Assembly (NCBI GenBank): GCA_905214195.1
Contig: CAJMLH010000005.1
Span: 4,794 to 68,793 of the forward strand
DNA length: 64,000 nt
Reading direction: 5' to 3'
Origin: an uncultured bacterium
GTDB lineage: Bacteria > Bacillota > Clostridia > Peptostreptococcales > Anaerovoracaceae
Numbering within the stretch: the stretch's first letter is position 1; each line of letters begins with the position of its first letter. The translations under genes were made by a program, and so were the position numbers. The notes beneath the pieces were generated by a model. That model worked only from the letters and a program-made list of their open reading frames with translations, was not told the DNA's origin and ran no database searches. Positions 45,975-54,361 of the stretch are shown one piece after another.

Positions 45975-46812
45975 AAAAGAAAATTATATTCACTCTGCTT
46001 GCTGTTTTAGGTTTTGCGGTATGCTATCCGGCACTGTTTATCTTGATAGGCTCGCTGATGAGCGAGGGGGAGCTTCAGAATAATCTTTCGGCCATAATAA
46101 ATGACCGTGCCGGCATATATGCCCGGTGGGCGCTTCTGCCGGAAGACATGACATTGGAGGGCTATAAAGATTTGTTTCTGTATGAGCCGGGATTTTTTGT
46201 TCTGTTCTGGAATTCCATCAAGATATGCACAGGAGTCCTTGCAGGACATGCAATATTCGCAGTACCCTGTGCCTACGGCTTTGCCATGTACGAATTCAGA
46301 TTCAAAAAACATTATTTACAATATACATCATATTCATGATGATGCCGTTTCAGGTGCTGATGCTGCCCGAATATATGGTTCTAAAAAACCTCGGTCTCAT
46401 AAACACGCTGTGGGCTATCATATTGCCGGGAGCATTTTCGACCTTTCCGGTGTTCATAATGTATAACTTTTTCAAGGGAATTCCCAAATCCGTAATTGAA
46501 GCCGCAAGAATGGACGGGGCAGGAGAATTTACCGTATTCTTGAAAATAGGAGTTCCTGCCGGAGCTTCCGGCATAGCAGCTTCTATGGTCTTGCAGTTTC
46601 TGGAGTATTGGAATGCAGTGGAACAACCCATGGTTTTTCTCGCCAAAGAAGAAACATGGCCGCTGTCTTTGTATCTTCCGTCTGCCGACATGGAAAGCCT
46701 GTCCGTATCTCTGGCGGCCGCATTCATATCGCTTGTGCCGTCACTTCTGATATTCAGGCTTGGGCAAGACTCGCTGGAAGCAGGGATTTCGGCTACAACT
46801 TTCAAGAGATAG
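45971..46812 (+). pseudogene. carbohydrate ABC transporter permease, MalG/UgpE type, frameshifted
   Basis: The GTG start at 45971 opens a frame that stops at 46339 after FRFKKHYLQYTSYS, a tail unlike the family. The rest of the permease continues in another frame to 46812. The join is an A-tract at 46304-46309 (TTC then six A). One extra A would give an unbroken 280-residue protein reading FRFKKTLFTIYIIFMMMPFQ, with the EAA loop EAARMDGAGEFTVFLKIGVP downstream. Both parts otherwise look well conserved. The cause may be a true one-base deletion, a sequencing error in a homopolymer, or slippage during transcription or translation. As written, the second half would not be made in frame, and the transporter would lack one permease. 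Confidence 0.85.
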
Positions 46813-46822
46813 GAGACGCATC

Positions 46823-47206
46823 ATGGAAAAGAAAATACTAACCGTCATAACGATTGTCTTCTTCATCGTGATGCTGGCCTTTACATTTATATCACGCAAG
46901 ACTGCTGTCGAACTGCTTCCACAAGTAGAAGCGGTTTACGCAGAAGACGGCGTTACCTTTCCGGCGACTGCCGTCTACACAGACCAGTGGGGCAACAGCT
47001 TCGTATATGCTATTATGGAAGAAAAAAGCATACTCGGTACGGTAGAGGTCGCCCATAAAATCAATGTAGAAATACGAGAAGAACGGGGAGAGGAAATTAC
47101 ATGCGATGGAGCCGAGAACATGTCTCATCTGCCGTATATAAAAGATGTGTCTGTCGGTATAAACGATGGAGACAGGGTAAGGAGGGCAGACGATGGCAGA
47201 GCTTAA
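46823..47206 (+). CDS. small membrane-anchored protein resembling the C-terminal part of an efflux periplasmic adaptor
   Basis: A 127-residue protein with one N-terminal membrane span (ILTVITIVFFIVMLAFTFI, residues 5-23) and an outside domain. VTFPATAVYTDQWGNSFVYAI (near 45-65) and YIKDVSVGINDGDRV near the end resemble the beta-barrel and membrane-proximal part of RND/MacA-type adaptors, although hairpin and lipoyl domains are missing. AGGAG precedes the ATG at 46823. It overlaps the ATPase gene by 14 bases. A protein like this is not a normal part of a sugar ABC importer; its job is unknown. The resemblance is by eye and weak in length. Confidence 0.75.
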   Translation: MEKKILTVITIVFFIVMLAFTFISRKTAVELLPQVEAVYAEDGVTFPATAVYTDQWGNSFVYAIMEEKSILGTVEVAHKINVEIREERGEEITCDGAENMSHLPYIKDVSVGINDGDRVRRADDGRA

Positions 47207-48155
47207 AATATTGAATCTGAGAAAAGAATACGAAAAGGGTAAAACAGCGGTAGAGGACTTCACTCTTACTATACCGGATGGAGAACTGGCGGTCATAGTA
47301 GGACCGTCAGGCTGTGGAAAGTCTACCACCCTAAGAATGATAGCCGGGCTAATCCCGACGACTTCCGGCAGTATAATACTGGACGGCAGGGAGATAAGCA
47401 AGGTAAGCACAAGAGACAGAGACATTGCGATGGTTTTTCAGAACTACGCTCTCTATGAAAATATGACCGTCTTTGGAAACATTGCCTTTCCCCTTAAAAT
47501 ACGCAAGGAAGAAAAGGAACAGATAATAGAAAAGGTAACCGGTATATCTAAAATACTCAAAATAGAAGATTTGCTGGACAGAAGACCCAAAACTCTTTCG
47601 GGAGGTGAAAAGCAGCGTGTCGCCATGGGTAGAGCGCTGGTGAGAAACCCAAAGCTGTTTCTGATGGACGAACCGCTTTCAAATCTGGACGCTCGACTTA
47701 AGACGGAGCTTAGGGAAGAAATAAAGAGGATACAAAGAAAACTGGGAACGACTACGATTTATGTAACCCACGATCAGGAAGAGGCCATGAGCATTGCCGA
47801 TACGATAATCGTCATGGCTGATGGAAGAATAAAGCAAGTAGGAACACCGACAGAAATATACGAGAATCCTGTAGAACCGTCGGTGGCAGGTTTCTTCGGA
47901 CAACCGGCAATGAATATCTGGAGCGAGTCCGGGCAAACGCTGGGTATAAGGCCTGAGGATATTATAATTTCAGATTACGAAAAAGACGGAGTCCCCGGAA
48001 TAGTGAATGAACAGTATTACAGCGGAGACCACTGGATAATAAAGGTTGAGACGGAGAAAACGCTGATGACTGCCTTTAGCCCGTCGCCTTTACAGGAAAA
48101 AAGCAAGCTTTGGCTCAAATTACCCGATGATAAGCTTCACCGATGGGAGGTGTAA
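47193..48155 (+). CDS. carbohydrate ABC transporter ATP-binding protein, MalK/UgpC type
   Basis: A 320-residue ATPase. Walker A is GPSGCGKSTT near residue 37, the Q-loop MVFQNYALYENMTVFGNIAFP near 80, the ABC signature LSGGEKQRVAMGRAL near 134, Walker B LFLMDEPLSNLD near 153 and the H-loop VTHDQEEA near 190. A C-terminal TOBE-type region (GIRPEDIII onward, near 250) is present but short. MalK-type proteins energise CUT1 sugar importers. The start overlaps the preceding small gene by 14 bases. Confidence 0.95.
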   Translation: MAELKILNLRKEYEKGKTAVEDFTLTIPDGELAVIVGPSGCGKSTTLRMIAGLIPTTSGSIILDGREISKVSTRDRDIAMVFQNYALYENMTVFGNIAFPLKIRKEEKEQIIEKVTGISKILKIEDLLDRRPKTLSGGEKQRVAMGRALVRNPKLFLMDEPLSNLDARLKTELREEIKRIQRKLGTTTIYVTHDQEEAMSIADTIIVMADGRIKQVGTPTEIYENPVEPSVAGFFGQPAMNIWSESGQTLGIRPEDIIISDYEKDGVPGIVNEQYYSGDHWIIKVETEKTLMTAFSPSPLQEKSKLWLKLPDDKLHRWEV

Positions 48156-48159
48156 TATA

Positions 48160-48229
48160 ATGAAGAAAATACTCACATTGTTTATGACATTCATTCTTAT
48201 TACAGGGCTTACAGGCTGCGGACAAGATG
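48160..48229 (+). repeat. 70-bp direct repeat, copy 1 (signal peptide)
   Basis: The first 70 bases of the second lipoprotein gene match 49258-49327 at the start of the solute-binding protein gene with only two differences (at repeat positions 51 and 63), both silent. It encodes the entire lipoprotein signal and the lipobox cysteine. The copies are 1098 bases apart. Confidence 0.95.
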
Positions 48230-49230
48230 ACTCTGAAACCGGGAGTTCCGGCAGAGAAGCGTCGGAAGTAAAGCTGCCGAAAGAAATCGACTACATTACC
48301 GATATGAAAGTGGATGAGAACGGCTATATCACGCTGGCAGCATATGAGAGAAAGGGAGATTACAATTGTGTAATCAGCATTTCAAAAACTAAGGACGATG
48401 GAGAGTCGTGGGAGACTCTGTACCAACGAGAAGTCTCGATTAAAGAAAGAGAAAATCACTTTACTGAAGCACATTTGTACTTTGGAGATTCAGGAATTTT
48501 CTTTGATGTGTGTGACTGGGACAGTGAAGATTTGAGAAATTCCGTTAGAAAGCGTTATTATCTGAGAGACTTTGATAGCGAACCCGAAGAGTTCGATTTC
48601 AGCTGGACAGATTTTAGTATAGATGATGTAAATTACATAGACTTTGAAAATTCCTACGGTATGAAACTTTGGGGTGATTATGCGGAGAAAACCGAACTCT
48701 ACCGCATGAATATAAAAGACAGACAAATTGAACAGGTACAGCTGCCCGAGGTCACCGGTCCGGATACCATGGAAAATGACGGCAAATATGTATATGTGCT
48801 GTATTATCCGGAAATTGAGGAAGAAGCCGCCACATTTTCAGCAGGACTAAAGCTGATGGAAAAAGAAATAAAAGAGAATGGCCACGGAATAAGATACGAT
48901 ATGAGAGAGAATAAGGTTCATCAGTCAGATATCCTTGACAAGCTGGCAAAGAAAGCAATGCTCTGGGACAATATTGAGAATAATGACGACCAAAACTACT
49001 CAATGTATGCGGCAGATACTTACTCGGAAGAAGAGAGATATTACATCATTAACGATTCCGGGCTTTGGCGTATAGATAAAGACGGCGAAACTTTAATCTA
49101 TAAAGAAGAAAATTGGTTGAAAGAAAAATATTATTTAAACAATCTGACGGTTGGAAACGGCGCCGTATATTTTGCCGCTACTCCGGAGGGTGGTGAAATG
49201 AAGCTTTTCAAAGTTGCCGACAATCAATAA
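48160..49230 (+). CDS. lipoprotein with Asp-box-like motif, paralogue of 44048-45106
   Basis: A 356-residue predicted lipoprotein. Signal peptide and lipobox (LTGCG; cysteine at residue 20) are shared almost base for base with the solute-binding protein downstream. The mature part aligns with the first lipoprotein: TKDDGESWETLY (Asp-box-like, near 75), GHGIRYDMRENKV near 245, EEERYYIINDSGLWRIDKDGETLIYKEENW-like near 290-320 and LFKV at the end. It is very acidic. No enzyme residues are evident. It may bind a ligand on the cell surface or sense it for the adjacent transporter; that is inference. AGGTG-type ribosome site precedes the ATG at 48160, just after the ATPase gene. Confidence 0.85.
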   Translation: MKKILTLFMTFILITGLTGCGQDDSETGSSGREASEVKLPKEIDYITDMKVDENGYITLAAYERKGDYNCVISISKTKDDGESWETLYQREVSIKERENHFTEAHLYFGDSGIFFDVCDWDSEDLRNSVRKRYYLRDFDSEPEEFDFSWTDFSIDDVNYIDFENSYGMKLWGDYAEKTELYRMNIKDRQIEQVQLPEVTGPDTMENDGKYVYVLYYPEIEEEAATFSAGLKLMEKEIKENGHGIRYDMRENKVHQSDILDKLAKKAMLWDNIENNDDQNYSMYAADTYSEEERYYIINDSGLWRIDKDGETLIYKEENWLKEKYYLNNLTVGNGAVYFAATPEGGEMKLFKVADNQ

Positions 49231-49257
49231 TCAAAGGGGAAAGGACGGGTAACGGCT

Positions 49258-49327
49258 ATGAAGAAAATACTCACATTGTTTATGACATTCATTCTTATTA
49301 CAGGGCTGACAGGCTGCGGCCAAGATG
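49258..49327 (+). repeat. 70-bp direct repeat, copy 2 (signal peptide)
   Basis: Matches 48160-48229 at 68 of 70 positions. Recombination with copy 1 would remove the lipoprotein gene and leave an intact solute-binding protein gene behind. Confidence 0.95.
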
Positions 49328-50517
49328 GATCGGGCGGCAATGAAGAAACGGAACTCAATGTGTTTATGATGAATCCCGATATGTACATGGAGAGCTTTTT
49401 ATCTTCCTACAGCGGAGAGGAGGGGCTCGTCACCACTAATGTAGAGATGGGATTGACTAACCCTAATATGGAGGTCGGCGATGTGCTTAAATTGCTGAAC
49501 ACACGGCTCATGAGTGACGATGGGCCTGACATCATAGTAATGGACGACATAAATGCTGACGGATACATAGAATCGGGACAGCTTGCGGATCTCAGCGACA
49601 TAATCAACAAAAGCAACGACCTTATAAATCCTTTGAAAGAGCAGGACGACGAGATATATTATGTTCCTCTCTCTTTCGGCGTAATAGCAGACTCAAAAAG
49701 CACCGGAACTGCGGTGGATTTTGAAGATATGGAAAAGTATGTATCTTCATTAAAAGCACAAGGCCTTAAGTCGGGAAACTTTGAAAACACTGCGGTTCTC
49801 TGGTACAAGACTGAAATAGAGCCGATAATAAAAGAGGAAAACAACCTGAGCAAAGAAGAACTTACCGGCTTTTACGAAAATGTCAAGGAACTAATGACCG
49901 TGACAGAATGGTACGGAAGAAACCCGGCAAGGGCTTCTCTGTATCCCGGAACCTTTATGGTAAACCCTCTCATCGAATATTGGGATATATACGCAGATAA
50001 GATTGGTGCAGCAAGAAGCTATATAACAAATATAAGTGATTTACATCAGCTATATCACGCCAAAAACGAGGGAAAACTGGAATTCAGCTACGGTAAAGCC
50101 GATGGCAAGACTGTATATATTCCTACATGCATAATTGCAGTGAATAACAACAGCAAGAACAAGGATGCCGCTTTTGAAATGGTAGAATACATGTTATCTG
50201 AGGAAGGTCAGAAAGATGTGGCTCAAAACGGTGGTTATCTGCCTGTCAACTATAAGGTTCTCAGAGACGAACTTGAAAACTGTCCGGAAACGAATGTCAG
50301 CATAAACGGAGTCGGAGCTGTTCTCAAACCTTTTGCAGCAAATGACATAGACGAGATTATGGAAGTGATAAAAAATCCGGAGTACGAGGCCTACAGTGAC
50401 TCTTACCTCATGGAGATAATTCTCACCGGAGCTGCGGACTACGGCAACGGCGACGAAACTCTTGATTCCGCCGTGGAAAAGGCCATGAACAAGCTGAAAA
50501 TCTATCTGACGGAATAA
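49258..50517 (+). CDS. extracellular carbohydrate-type solute-binding lipoprotein
   Basis: A 419-residue binding protein of the SBP_bac_1 (CUT1) group. The lipoprotein signal ends at LTGCG (cysteine near 20). Family features are LLNTRLMSDDGPDIIVMDD near 79-97, LADLSDIINKSNDLINPL near 108-125, a YVPLSFGVIADS segment near 137, and the late NKDAAFEMVEYMLSEEGQKDVAQNGGYLPV-type segment near 300-330. It would capture a sugar or related solute and deliver it to the permeases at 45129 and 45971. GGGGAAAGG lies ahead of the ATG. It is the last gene of the operon; no clear terminator follows. Confidence 0.9.
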   Translation: MKKILTLFMTFILITGLTGCGQDGSGGNEETELNVFMMNPDMYMESFLSSYSGEEGLVTTNVEMGLTNPNMEVGDVLKLLNTRLMSDDGPDIIVMDDINADGYIESGQLADLSDIINKSNDLINPLKEQDDEIYYVPLSFGVIADSKSTGTAVDFEDMEKYVSSLKAQGLKSGNFENTAVLWYKTEIEPIIKEENNLSKEELTGFYENVKELMTVTEWYGRNPARASLYPGTFMVNPLIEYWDIYADKIGAARSYITNISDLHQLYHAKNEGKLEFSYGKADGKTVYIPTCIIAVNNNSKNKDAAFEMVEYMLSEEGQKDVAQNGGYLPVNYKVLRDELENCPETNVSINGVGAVLKPFAANDIDEIMEVIKNPEYEAYSDSYLMEIILTGAADYGNGDETLDSAVEKAMNKLKIYLTE

Positions 50518-50598
50518 AATAAATATTCCGGCACAACAAAAATTGTGCAAAACAATAATCAACATCACAAAAAAATTGTAAAAATTCACAAAAAACTA

Positions 50599-50627
50599 TT
50601 GACAGAGCTGCCAATGAGCAGTAATAT
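50599..50627 (+). promoter_or_regulatory. strong promoter of the branched-chain amino acid operon
   Basis: A perfect TTGACA (50599-50604), a 17-base spacer and TAATAT (50622-50627) put the transcription start near 50634. The 5' leader before leuA is then about 225 bases. Confidence 0.85.
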
Positions 50628-50665
50628 ATGTGTATACAAAATCAAAGGAGAAGAATATCAGTACA

Positions 50666-50731
50666 ATGATGAACATTATTATTATACTCGGTCTAGAAAT
50701 TATCATCGCAAATAAAATAATTCAAAACTGA
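50666..50731 (+). CDS. isoleucine-rich leader peptide
   Basis: Two ATG codons in tandem (50666 and 50669) open a 21-codon frame ending in TGA at 50729. Nine residues are Ile and two are Leu, with runs of four and three consecutive Ile. This is far above chance and typical of ilv leader peptides. GGAG (50647-50650) is 15 bases before the first ATG, longer than usual, and part of an RNA stem lies in between. Confidence 0.7.
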   Translation: MMNIIIILGLEIIIANKIIQN

Positions 50732-50777
50732 TATTCTGCCTATAGCCGAGTAAGCAATTTTTATATAGTGTCAAATT

Positions 50778-50817
50778 AGACCTTGCTTCTTATTTCAGGT
50801 AGAAGCAGGGTCTTTTT
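50778..50817 (+). terminator. attenuator terminator upstream of leuA
   Basis: AGACCTTGCTTCT (50778-50790) pairs with AGAAGCAGGGTCT (50801-50813) over 13 bp with one G-T pair and a 10-base loop, followed by a T5 run. It stands 40 bases before the leuA start, so it acts on leader transcripts rather than on the previous operon. Confidence 0.9.
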
Positions 50818-50857
50818 AATACTTAAACAGTTAATGCCAAAAGAAAGGAAATCTAAA

Positions 50858-52585
50858 ATGACAACAGAAATCAAAACCAAAGTTGCAGGTATGAAGAACC
50901 ACACAAAATACAGTATAGGATACTTCATGCCGCCGACAGAATCCACAGATTGGGTAAAAAAAGACCATATCGACAAAGCTCCTTCATGGTGCAGCGTAGA
51001 CCTGAGAGACGGAAACCAAGCACTCGTTGTACCTATGAGCCTAAACGAAAAACTGGATTTCTTCAAGCTCCTATGCAACATCGGATTCAAGGAAATAGAA
51101 GTAGGCTTCCCGGCCGCTTCAGAAACCGAATATGAATTTCTGAGAAAACTCATAGAAGACGACCTTATACCTGAGGACGTAACCATACAGGTTCTTACTC
51201 AGTCAAGAGAACACATAATTCAAAAGACTTTTGAAGCGGTCAAAGGCGCCCGCAATGTCATAATACACCTTTACAACTCCACCTCTGTAGCTCAAAGACA
51301 GCAGGTGTTCAGAAAATCAAAACAAGAAATAAAAGATATTGCAGTATTCGGTGCAAAGATGATAGATGAGTACGCAGAAAAAATGTCTGAAACCCACTTT
51401 ACATTTGAATACTCACCGGAAAGCTTTACCGGCACGGAAATAGATTATGCCCTTGACATATGCAATGCAGTCATAGATATTTGGAAACCTCGAAAAGAGA
51501 GAAAAACCATAATCAATCTTCCTGCAACTGTATCCATGTCAATGCCTCATGTATACGCTTCCCAGATAGAATTCATGAGCAAGCATCTTAAATACAGAGA
51601 AAATGTAATACTTTCCCTTCATCCTCACAACGACAGAGGAACAGCCGTTGCAGACTGTGAACTGGGAATTTTGGCAGGCGGAGACAGAATAGAGGGAACT
51701 TTGTTCGGCAACGGAGAAAGAACAGGAAATGCCGATATAATCACGGTAGCTATGAATCTCTATTCCCATGGAGTAGACCCGGAGCTTGATTTTACCGATA
51801 TGCCTTATATAGTTAAAAAATACGAAGAGTTTACCGATATGAAAGTTCCTCCAAGACAGCCTTACGGCGGAGAACTGGTATTTGCCGCTTTCTCAGGCTC
51901 ACATCAGGACGCCATCGCCAAAGGTATGCACTATAGAGAAGAATTCGAGCCGGATAAATGGAATGTCCCTTATATTCCTATCGACCCGCATGATATCAGC
52001 AGAGAGTACGAAGCAGATGTAATAAGGATAAACAGCCAGTCAGGCAAGGGCGGAGTCGCTTACATACTTGAAACAAACTACGGTTTCCATATTCCAAACG
52101 CCATGAGAGAAGAAATCGGTTATATGATGAAACATGTTTCAGATGTAAACCACAAAGAACTTTCACCTGAAAAAATATATGAAATTTTCAGCAGCGAATA
52201 TGTAAACAGGGCAGACAAATATGTTCTTAAAGACGCAACCTTTAAGAGGCTGCCCCAGTCGGAAAGTCTTGGTGATAACGGAATAGAAGCCGATATCGTA
52301 ACGGTAATAGACGGTAAGACATACGCTCTTGCAGGAATCGGTAACGGGCGACTTGACGCAATAACAAACGCGCTCAGAAAAGGTCCTTACAAAATAGAAT
52401 GTGATTTCGTGACTTATGCCGAACATGCCCTTGAATCAGAATCTAATTCAAGAGCGGCAGCCTATGTAGCTATATCCGATAAACAAGGTAACACTTACTG
52501 GGGAGTGGGCATCCACAACGATATAATTTACGCATCGGTCAACGCACTGATGTCTGCCATAAACAGAGCATTTGCAAACAGATAA
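50858..52585 (+). CDS. leuA: 2-isopropylmalate synthase (LeuA2 type)
   Basis: A 575-residue enzyme joining acetyl-CoA and 2-ketoisovalerate, the committing step of leucine synthesis. It belongs to the long actinobacterial/yeast-like form: [19 protein letters not shown] near 44, [20 protein letters not shown] near 80, and the metal-site [16 protein letters not shown] near 257. The C-terminal LeuA dimer/regulatory domain, site of leucine feedback inhibition, spans about 440-575. The ATG at 50858 has AAGGA eight bases upstream; the earlier open frame runs through the terminator and is rejected. Confidence 0.95.
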   Translation: MTTEIKTKVAGMKNHTKYSIGYFMPPTESTDWVKKDHIDKAPSWCSVDLRDGNQALVVPMSLNEKLDFFKLLCNIGFKEIEVGFPAASETEYEFLRKLIEDDLIPEDVTIQVLTQSREHIIQKTFEAVKGARNVIIHLYNSTSVAQRQQVFRKSKQEIKDIAVFGAKMIDEYAEKMSETHFTFEYSPESFTGTEIDYALDICNAVIDIWKPRKERKTIINLPATVSMSMPHVYASQIEFMSKHLKYRENVILSLHPHNDRGTAVADCELGILAGGDRIEGTLFGNGERTGNADIITVAMNLYSHGVDPELDFTDMPYIVKKYEEFTDMKVPPRQPYGGELVFAAFSGSHQDAIAKGMHYREEFEPDKWNVPYIPIDPHDISREYEADVIRINSQSGKGGVAYILETNYGFHIPNAMREEIGYMMKHVSDVNHKELSPEKIYEIFSSEYVNRADKYVLKDATFKRLPQSESLGDNGIEADIVTVIDGKTYALAGIGNGRLDAITNALRKGPYKIECDFVTYAEHALESESNSRAAAYVAISDKQGNTYWGVGIHNDIIYASVNALMSAINRAFANR

Positions 52586-52599
52586 TAAGAGGTACTTAT

Positions 52600-53862
52600 A
52601 TGGGAATGACAATGACACAAAAAATCCTGGCAGACCATGCCGGACTCAAAGAAGTAAAACCGGGCCAGCTTATAGAAGCAAGGCTTGATATGGTTCTTGG
52701 GAATGATATAACTTCTCCCGTAGCCATAAACGAATTTGAGAAAGCAGGATTTGAGCAGGTATTCGATAAATCGAAGATTTCACTGGTTATGGATCACTTT
52801 ACACCAAACAAGGATATAAAAGCTGCACAGCAGTGCAAACAAACCAGAACTTTTGCAAGAAAATTCGATATAGATAATTTTTTCGATGTAGGCAACATGG
52901 GAATAGAACATGCACTTCTTCCTGAACTTGGCCTTGTAGCGGCAGGTGAATGTATTATAGGTGCAGATTCTCACACATGTACTTACGGAGCATTGGGGGC
53001 ATTTTCCACCGGTGTGGGAAGTACAGATATGGCCGCCGGAATGGCGACCGGAAAAGCATGGTTCAAAGTTCCGCCGGCAATTAAGGTCGAATTAAAAGGT
53101 GCGCCGCAAAAATTTGTCTCAGGAAAAGATGTAATACTTCACCTCATCGGTATGATAGGTGTAGACGGAGCCCTTTACAAATCTCTCGAATTCATGGGTG
53201 AGGGCATAAGCCACCTCTCAATGGATGACAGACTTTGCATATCCAATATGGCTATAGAAGCCGGCGCCAAAAACGGAATCTTTGTGGTAGACGATATTAC
53301 AAGAGAATACATGAAAGACAGAGTAAGCAGAGAATACAAAGTATTTACACCCGACGATGATGCTGAATACGATCAAACTATCGTCATAGATCTTTCAGAA
53401 CTTAAGCCTACAGTAGCTTTCCCTCACTTACCTGAAAACACAAGAACAATAGATAAGGTTGGTGATGTGAAAATAGATCAAGTCGTGATAGGCTCATGCA
53501 CCAACGGACGTCTTGAGGACATGGAAGCCGCAGCAGAAGTTCTGAGAGGCAAAAAAGTTGCGCAGGATGTAAGATGTATAATAATACCTGCAACTCAATC
53601 AATCTATAAAGAATGTATCAAAAGAGGGTATATGGATATCTTTATAGACGCAGGCTGCGCCGTATCAACACCGACATGCGGACCTTGCCTCGGCGGATAT
53701 ATGGGTATTCTGGCAGAACATGAAAGATGTATAGCAACCACAAATCGTAATTTTATAGGAAGAATGGGACATAACCTTTCAGAGGTATATCTGTCAAATC
53801 CTTTCGTAGCGGCAGCCTCTGCGGTTACAGGCAAAATAACAGATCCTAAGGAGGTAATGTAG
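52600..53862 (+). CDS. leuC: 3-isopropylmalate dehydratase large subunit
   Basis: A 420-residue aconitase-family protein of the HacA/LeuC2 type. The three [4Fe-4S] ligand cysteines are in [11 protein letters not shown] (near 300) and [11 protein letters not shown] (near 358-361). [21 protein letters not shown] near 124 and the C-terminal NRNFIGRMG typical of the family are present. With LeuD it isomerises 2- to 3-isopropylmalate. It starts 14 bases after leuA and touches leuD directly. Confidence 0.95.
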   Translation: MGMTMTQKILADHAGLKEVKPGQLIEARLDMVLGNDITSPVAINEFEKAGFEQVFDKSKISLVMDHFTPNKDIKAAQQCKQTRTFARKFDIDNFFDVGNMGIEHALLPELGLVAAGECIIGADSHTCTYGALGAFSTGVGSTDMAAGMATGKAWFKVPPAIKVELKGAPQKFVSGKDVILHLIGMIGVDGALYKSLEFMGEGISHLSMDDRLCISNMAIEAGAKNGIFVVDDITREYMKDRVSREYKVFTPDDDAEYDQTIVIDLSELKPTVAFPHLPENTRTIDKVGDVKIDQVVIGSCTNGRLEDMEAAAEVLRGKKVAQDVRCIIIPATQSIYKECIKRGYMDIFIDAGCAVSTPTCGPCLGGYMGILAEHERCIATTNRNFIGRMGHNLSEVYLSNPFVAAASAVTGKITDPKEVM

Positions 53863-54342
53863 ATGAAAGCTCAAGGAACGGTTTTTAAATACGGAGACAA
53901 TATCGATACGGATATAATCATACCGGCAAGATATCTAAACACCAGTGACAGCAAGGAGCTTGCGGTACATTGCATGGAACCGGTAGACGAAAACTTTTTC
54001 AAAAATGTAAAGGCCGGAGATATCATGGTAGGCGGACTTAATTTCGGATGCGGTTCATCCCGAGAGCATGCACCCATAGCAATTAAAGAATGTGGCATTT
54101 CCTGCGTTATAGCCAAATCCTTTGCCAGAATATTCTACAGAAATGCCATAAACATAGGACTTGCAATAATGGAATGTCCCGATGCGGCAGATGACATAGA
54201 AGCGGGAGATAAAGTATCTGTGGATTTTGAAACGGGAATTATAACAAACATTACTAAAAACAAAGAATACAAGGCCATGCCTTTTCCTGATTTCATAGAT
54301 AATATAATCAAAAAGGGCGGACTGCTCAATTCCATAAAATAA
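53863..54342 (+). CDS. leuD: 3-isopropylmalate dehydratase small subunit
   Basis: A 159-residue swivel-domain partner of LeuC. Family motifs: [18 protein letters not shown] near residue 9, [21 protein letters not shown] near 55 and [15 protein letters not shown] near 86. AAGGAGG lies just ahead of the ATG inside the end of leuC. The short length (about 160 against 200 in proteobacteria) is normal for the archaeal/clostridial type. Confidence 0.95.
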   Translation: MKAQGTVFKYGDNIDTDIIIPARYLNTSDSKELAVHCMEPVDENFFKNVKAGDIMVGGLNFGCGSSREHAPIAIKECGISCVIAKSFARIFYRNAINIGLAIMECPDAADDIEAGDKVSVDFETGIITNITKNKEYKAMPFPDFIDNIIKKGGLLNSIK

Positions 54343-54361
54343 AAAAGAAAGAGAGATAAAG

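Larger units (their letters stand above)
50652..50817 (+). promoter_or_regulatory. transcription attenuator of the branched-chain operon
   Basis: Several pairings can be drawn. Stem A: an 11-bp perfect match between 50652-50662 and 50727-50737, enclosing the whole leader peptide frame. Stem B: TACTCGG (50685-50691, inside the peptide codons) with CCGAGTA (50746-50752). Possible antiterminator: AAGCAA (50752-50757) with TTGCTT (50783-50788), which would break the terminator stem. Stems A and B cross and so exclude each other or make a pseudoknot. A ribosome stalled at Ile codons would cover the left arm of stem B. This fits amino-acid-controlled attenuation; the switching order is inference. 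No T-box signature is seen. Confidence 0.7.

Noticed and set aside
46301..46312. Programmed -1 ribosomal frameshift in the permease gene
   Set aside because: The zero-frame heptamer would be C-AAA-AAA, not a full X-XXY-YYZ slippery site, and I see no clear downstream stimulatory stem. A lost A or sequencing error is simpler.
50518..50598. Terminator for the ABC operon at GCACAA/TTGTGC (50531-50548)
   Set aside because: The 6-bp hairpin is followed by A residues rather than T on the + strand, and no T-run follows on the other strand.
50518..50857. T-box riboswitch upstream of leuA
   Set aside because: No conserved T-box bulge sequence is seen; the Ile-rich peptide and terminator explain the region better. 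No T-box was seen before hisS, aspS or leuS either.
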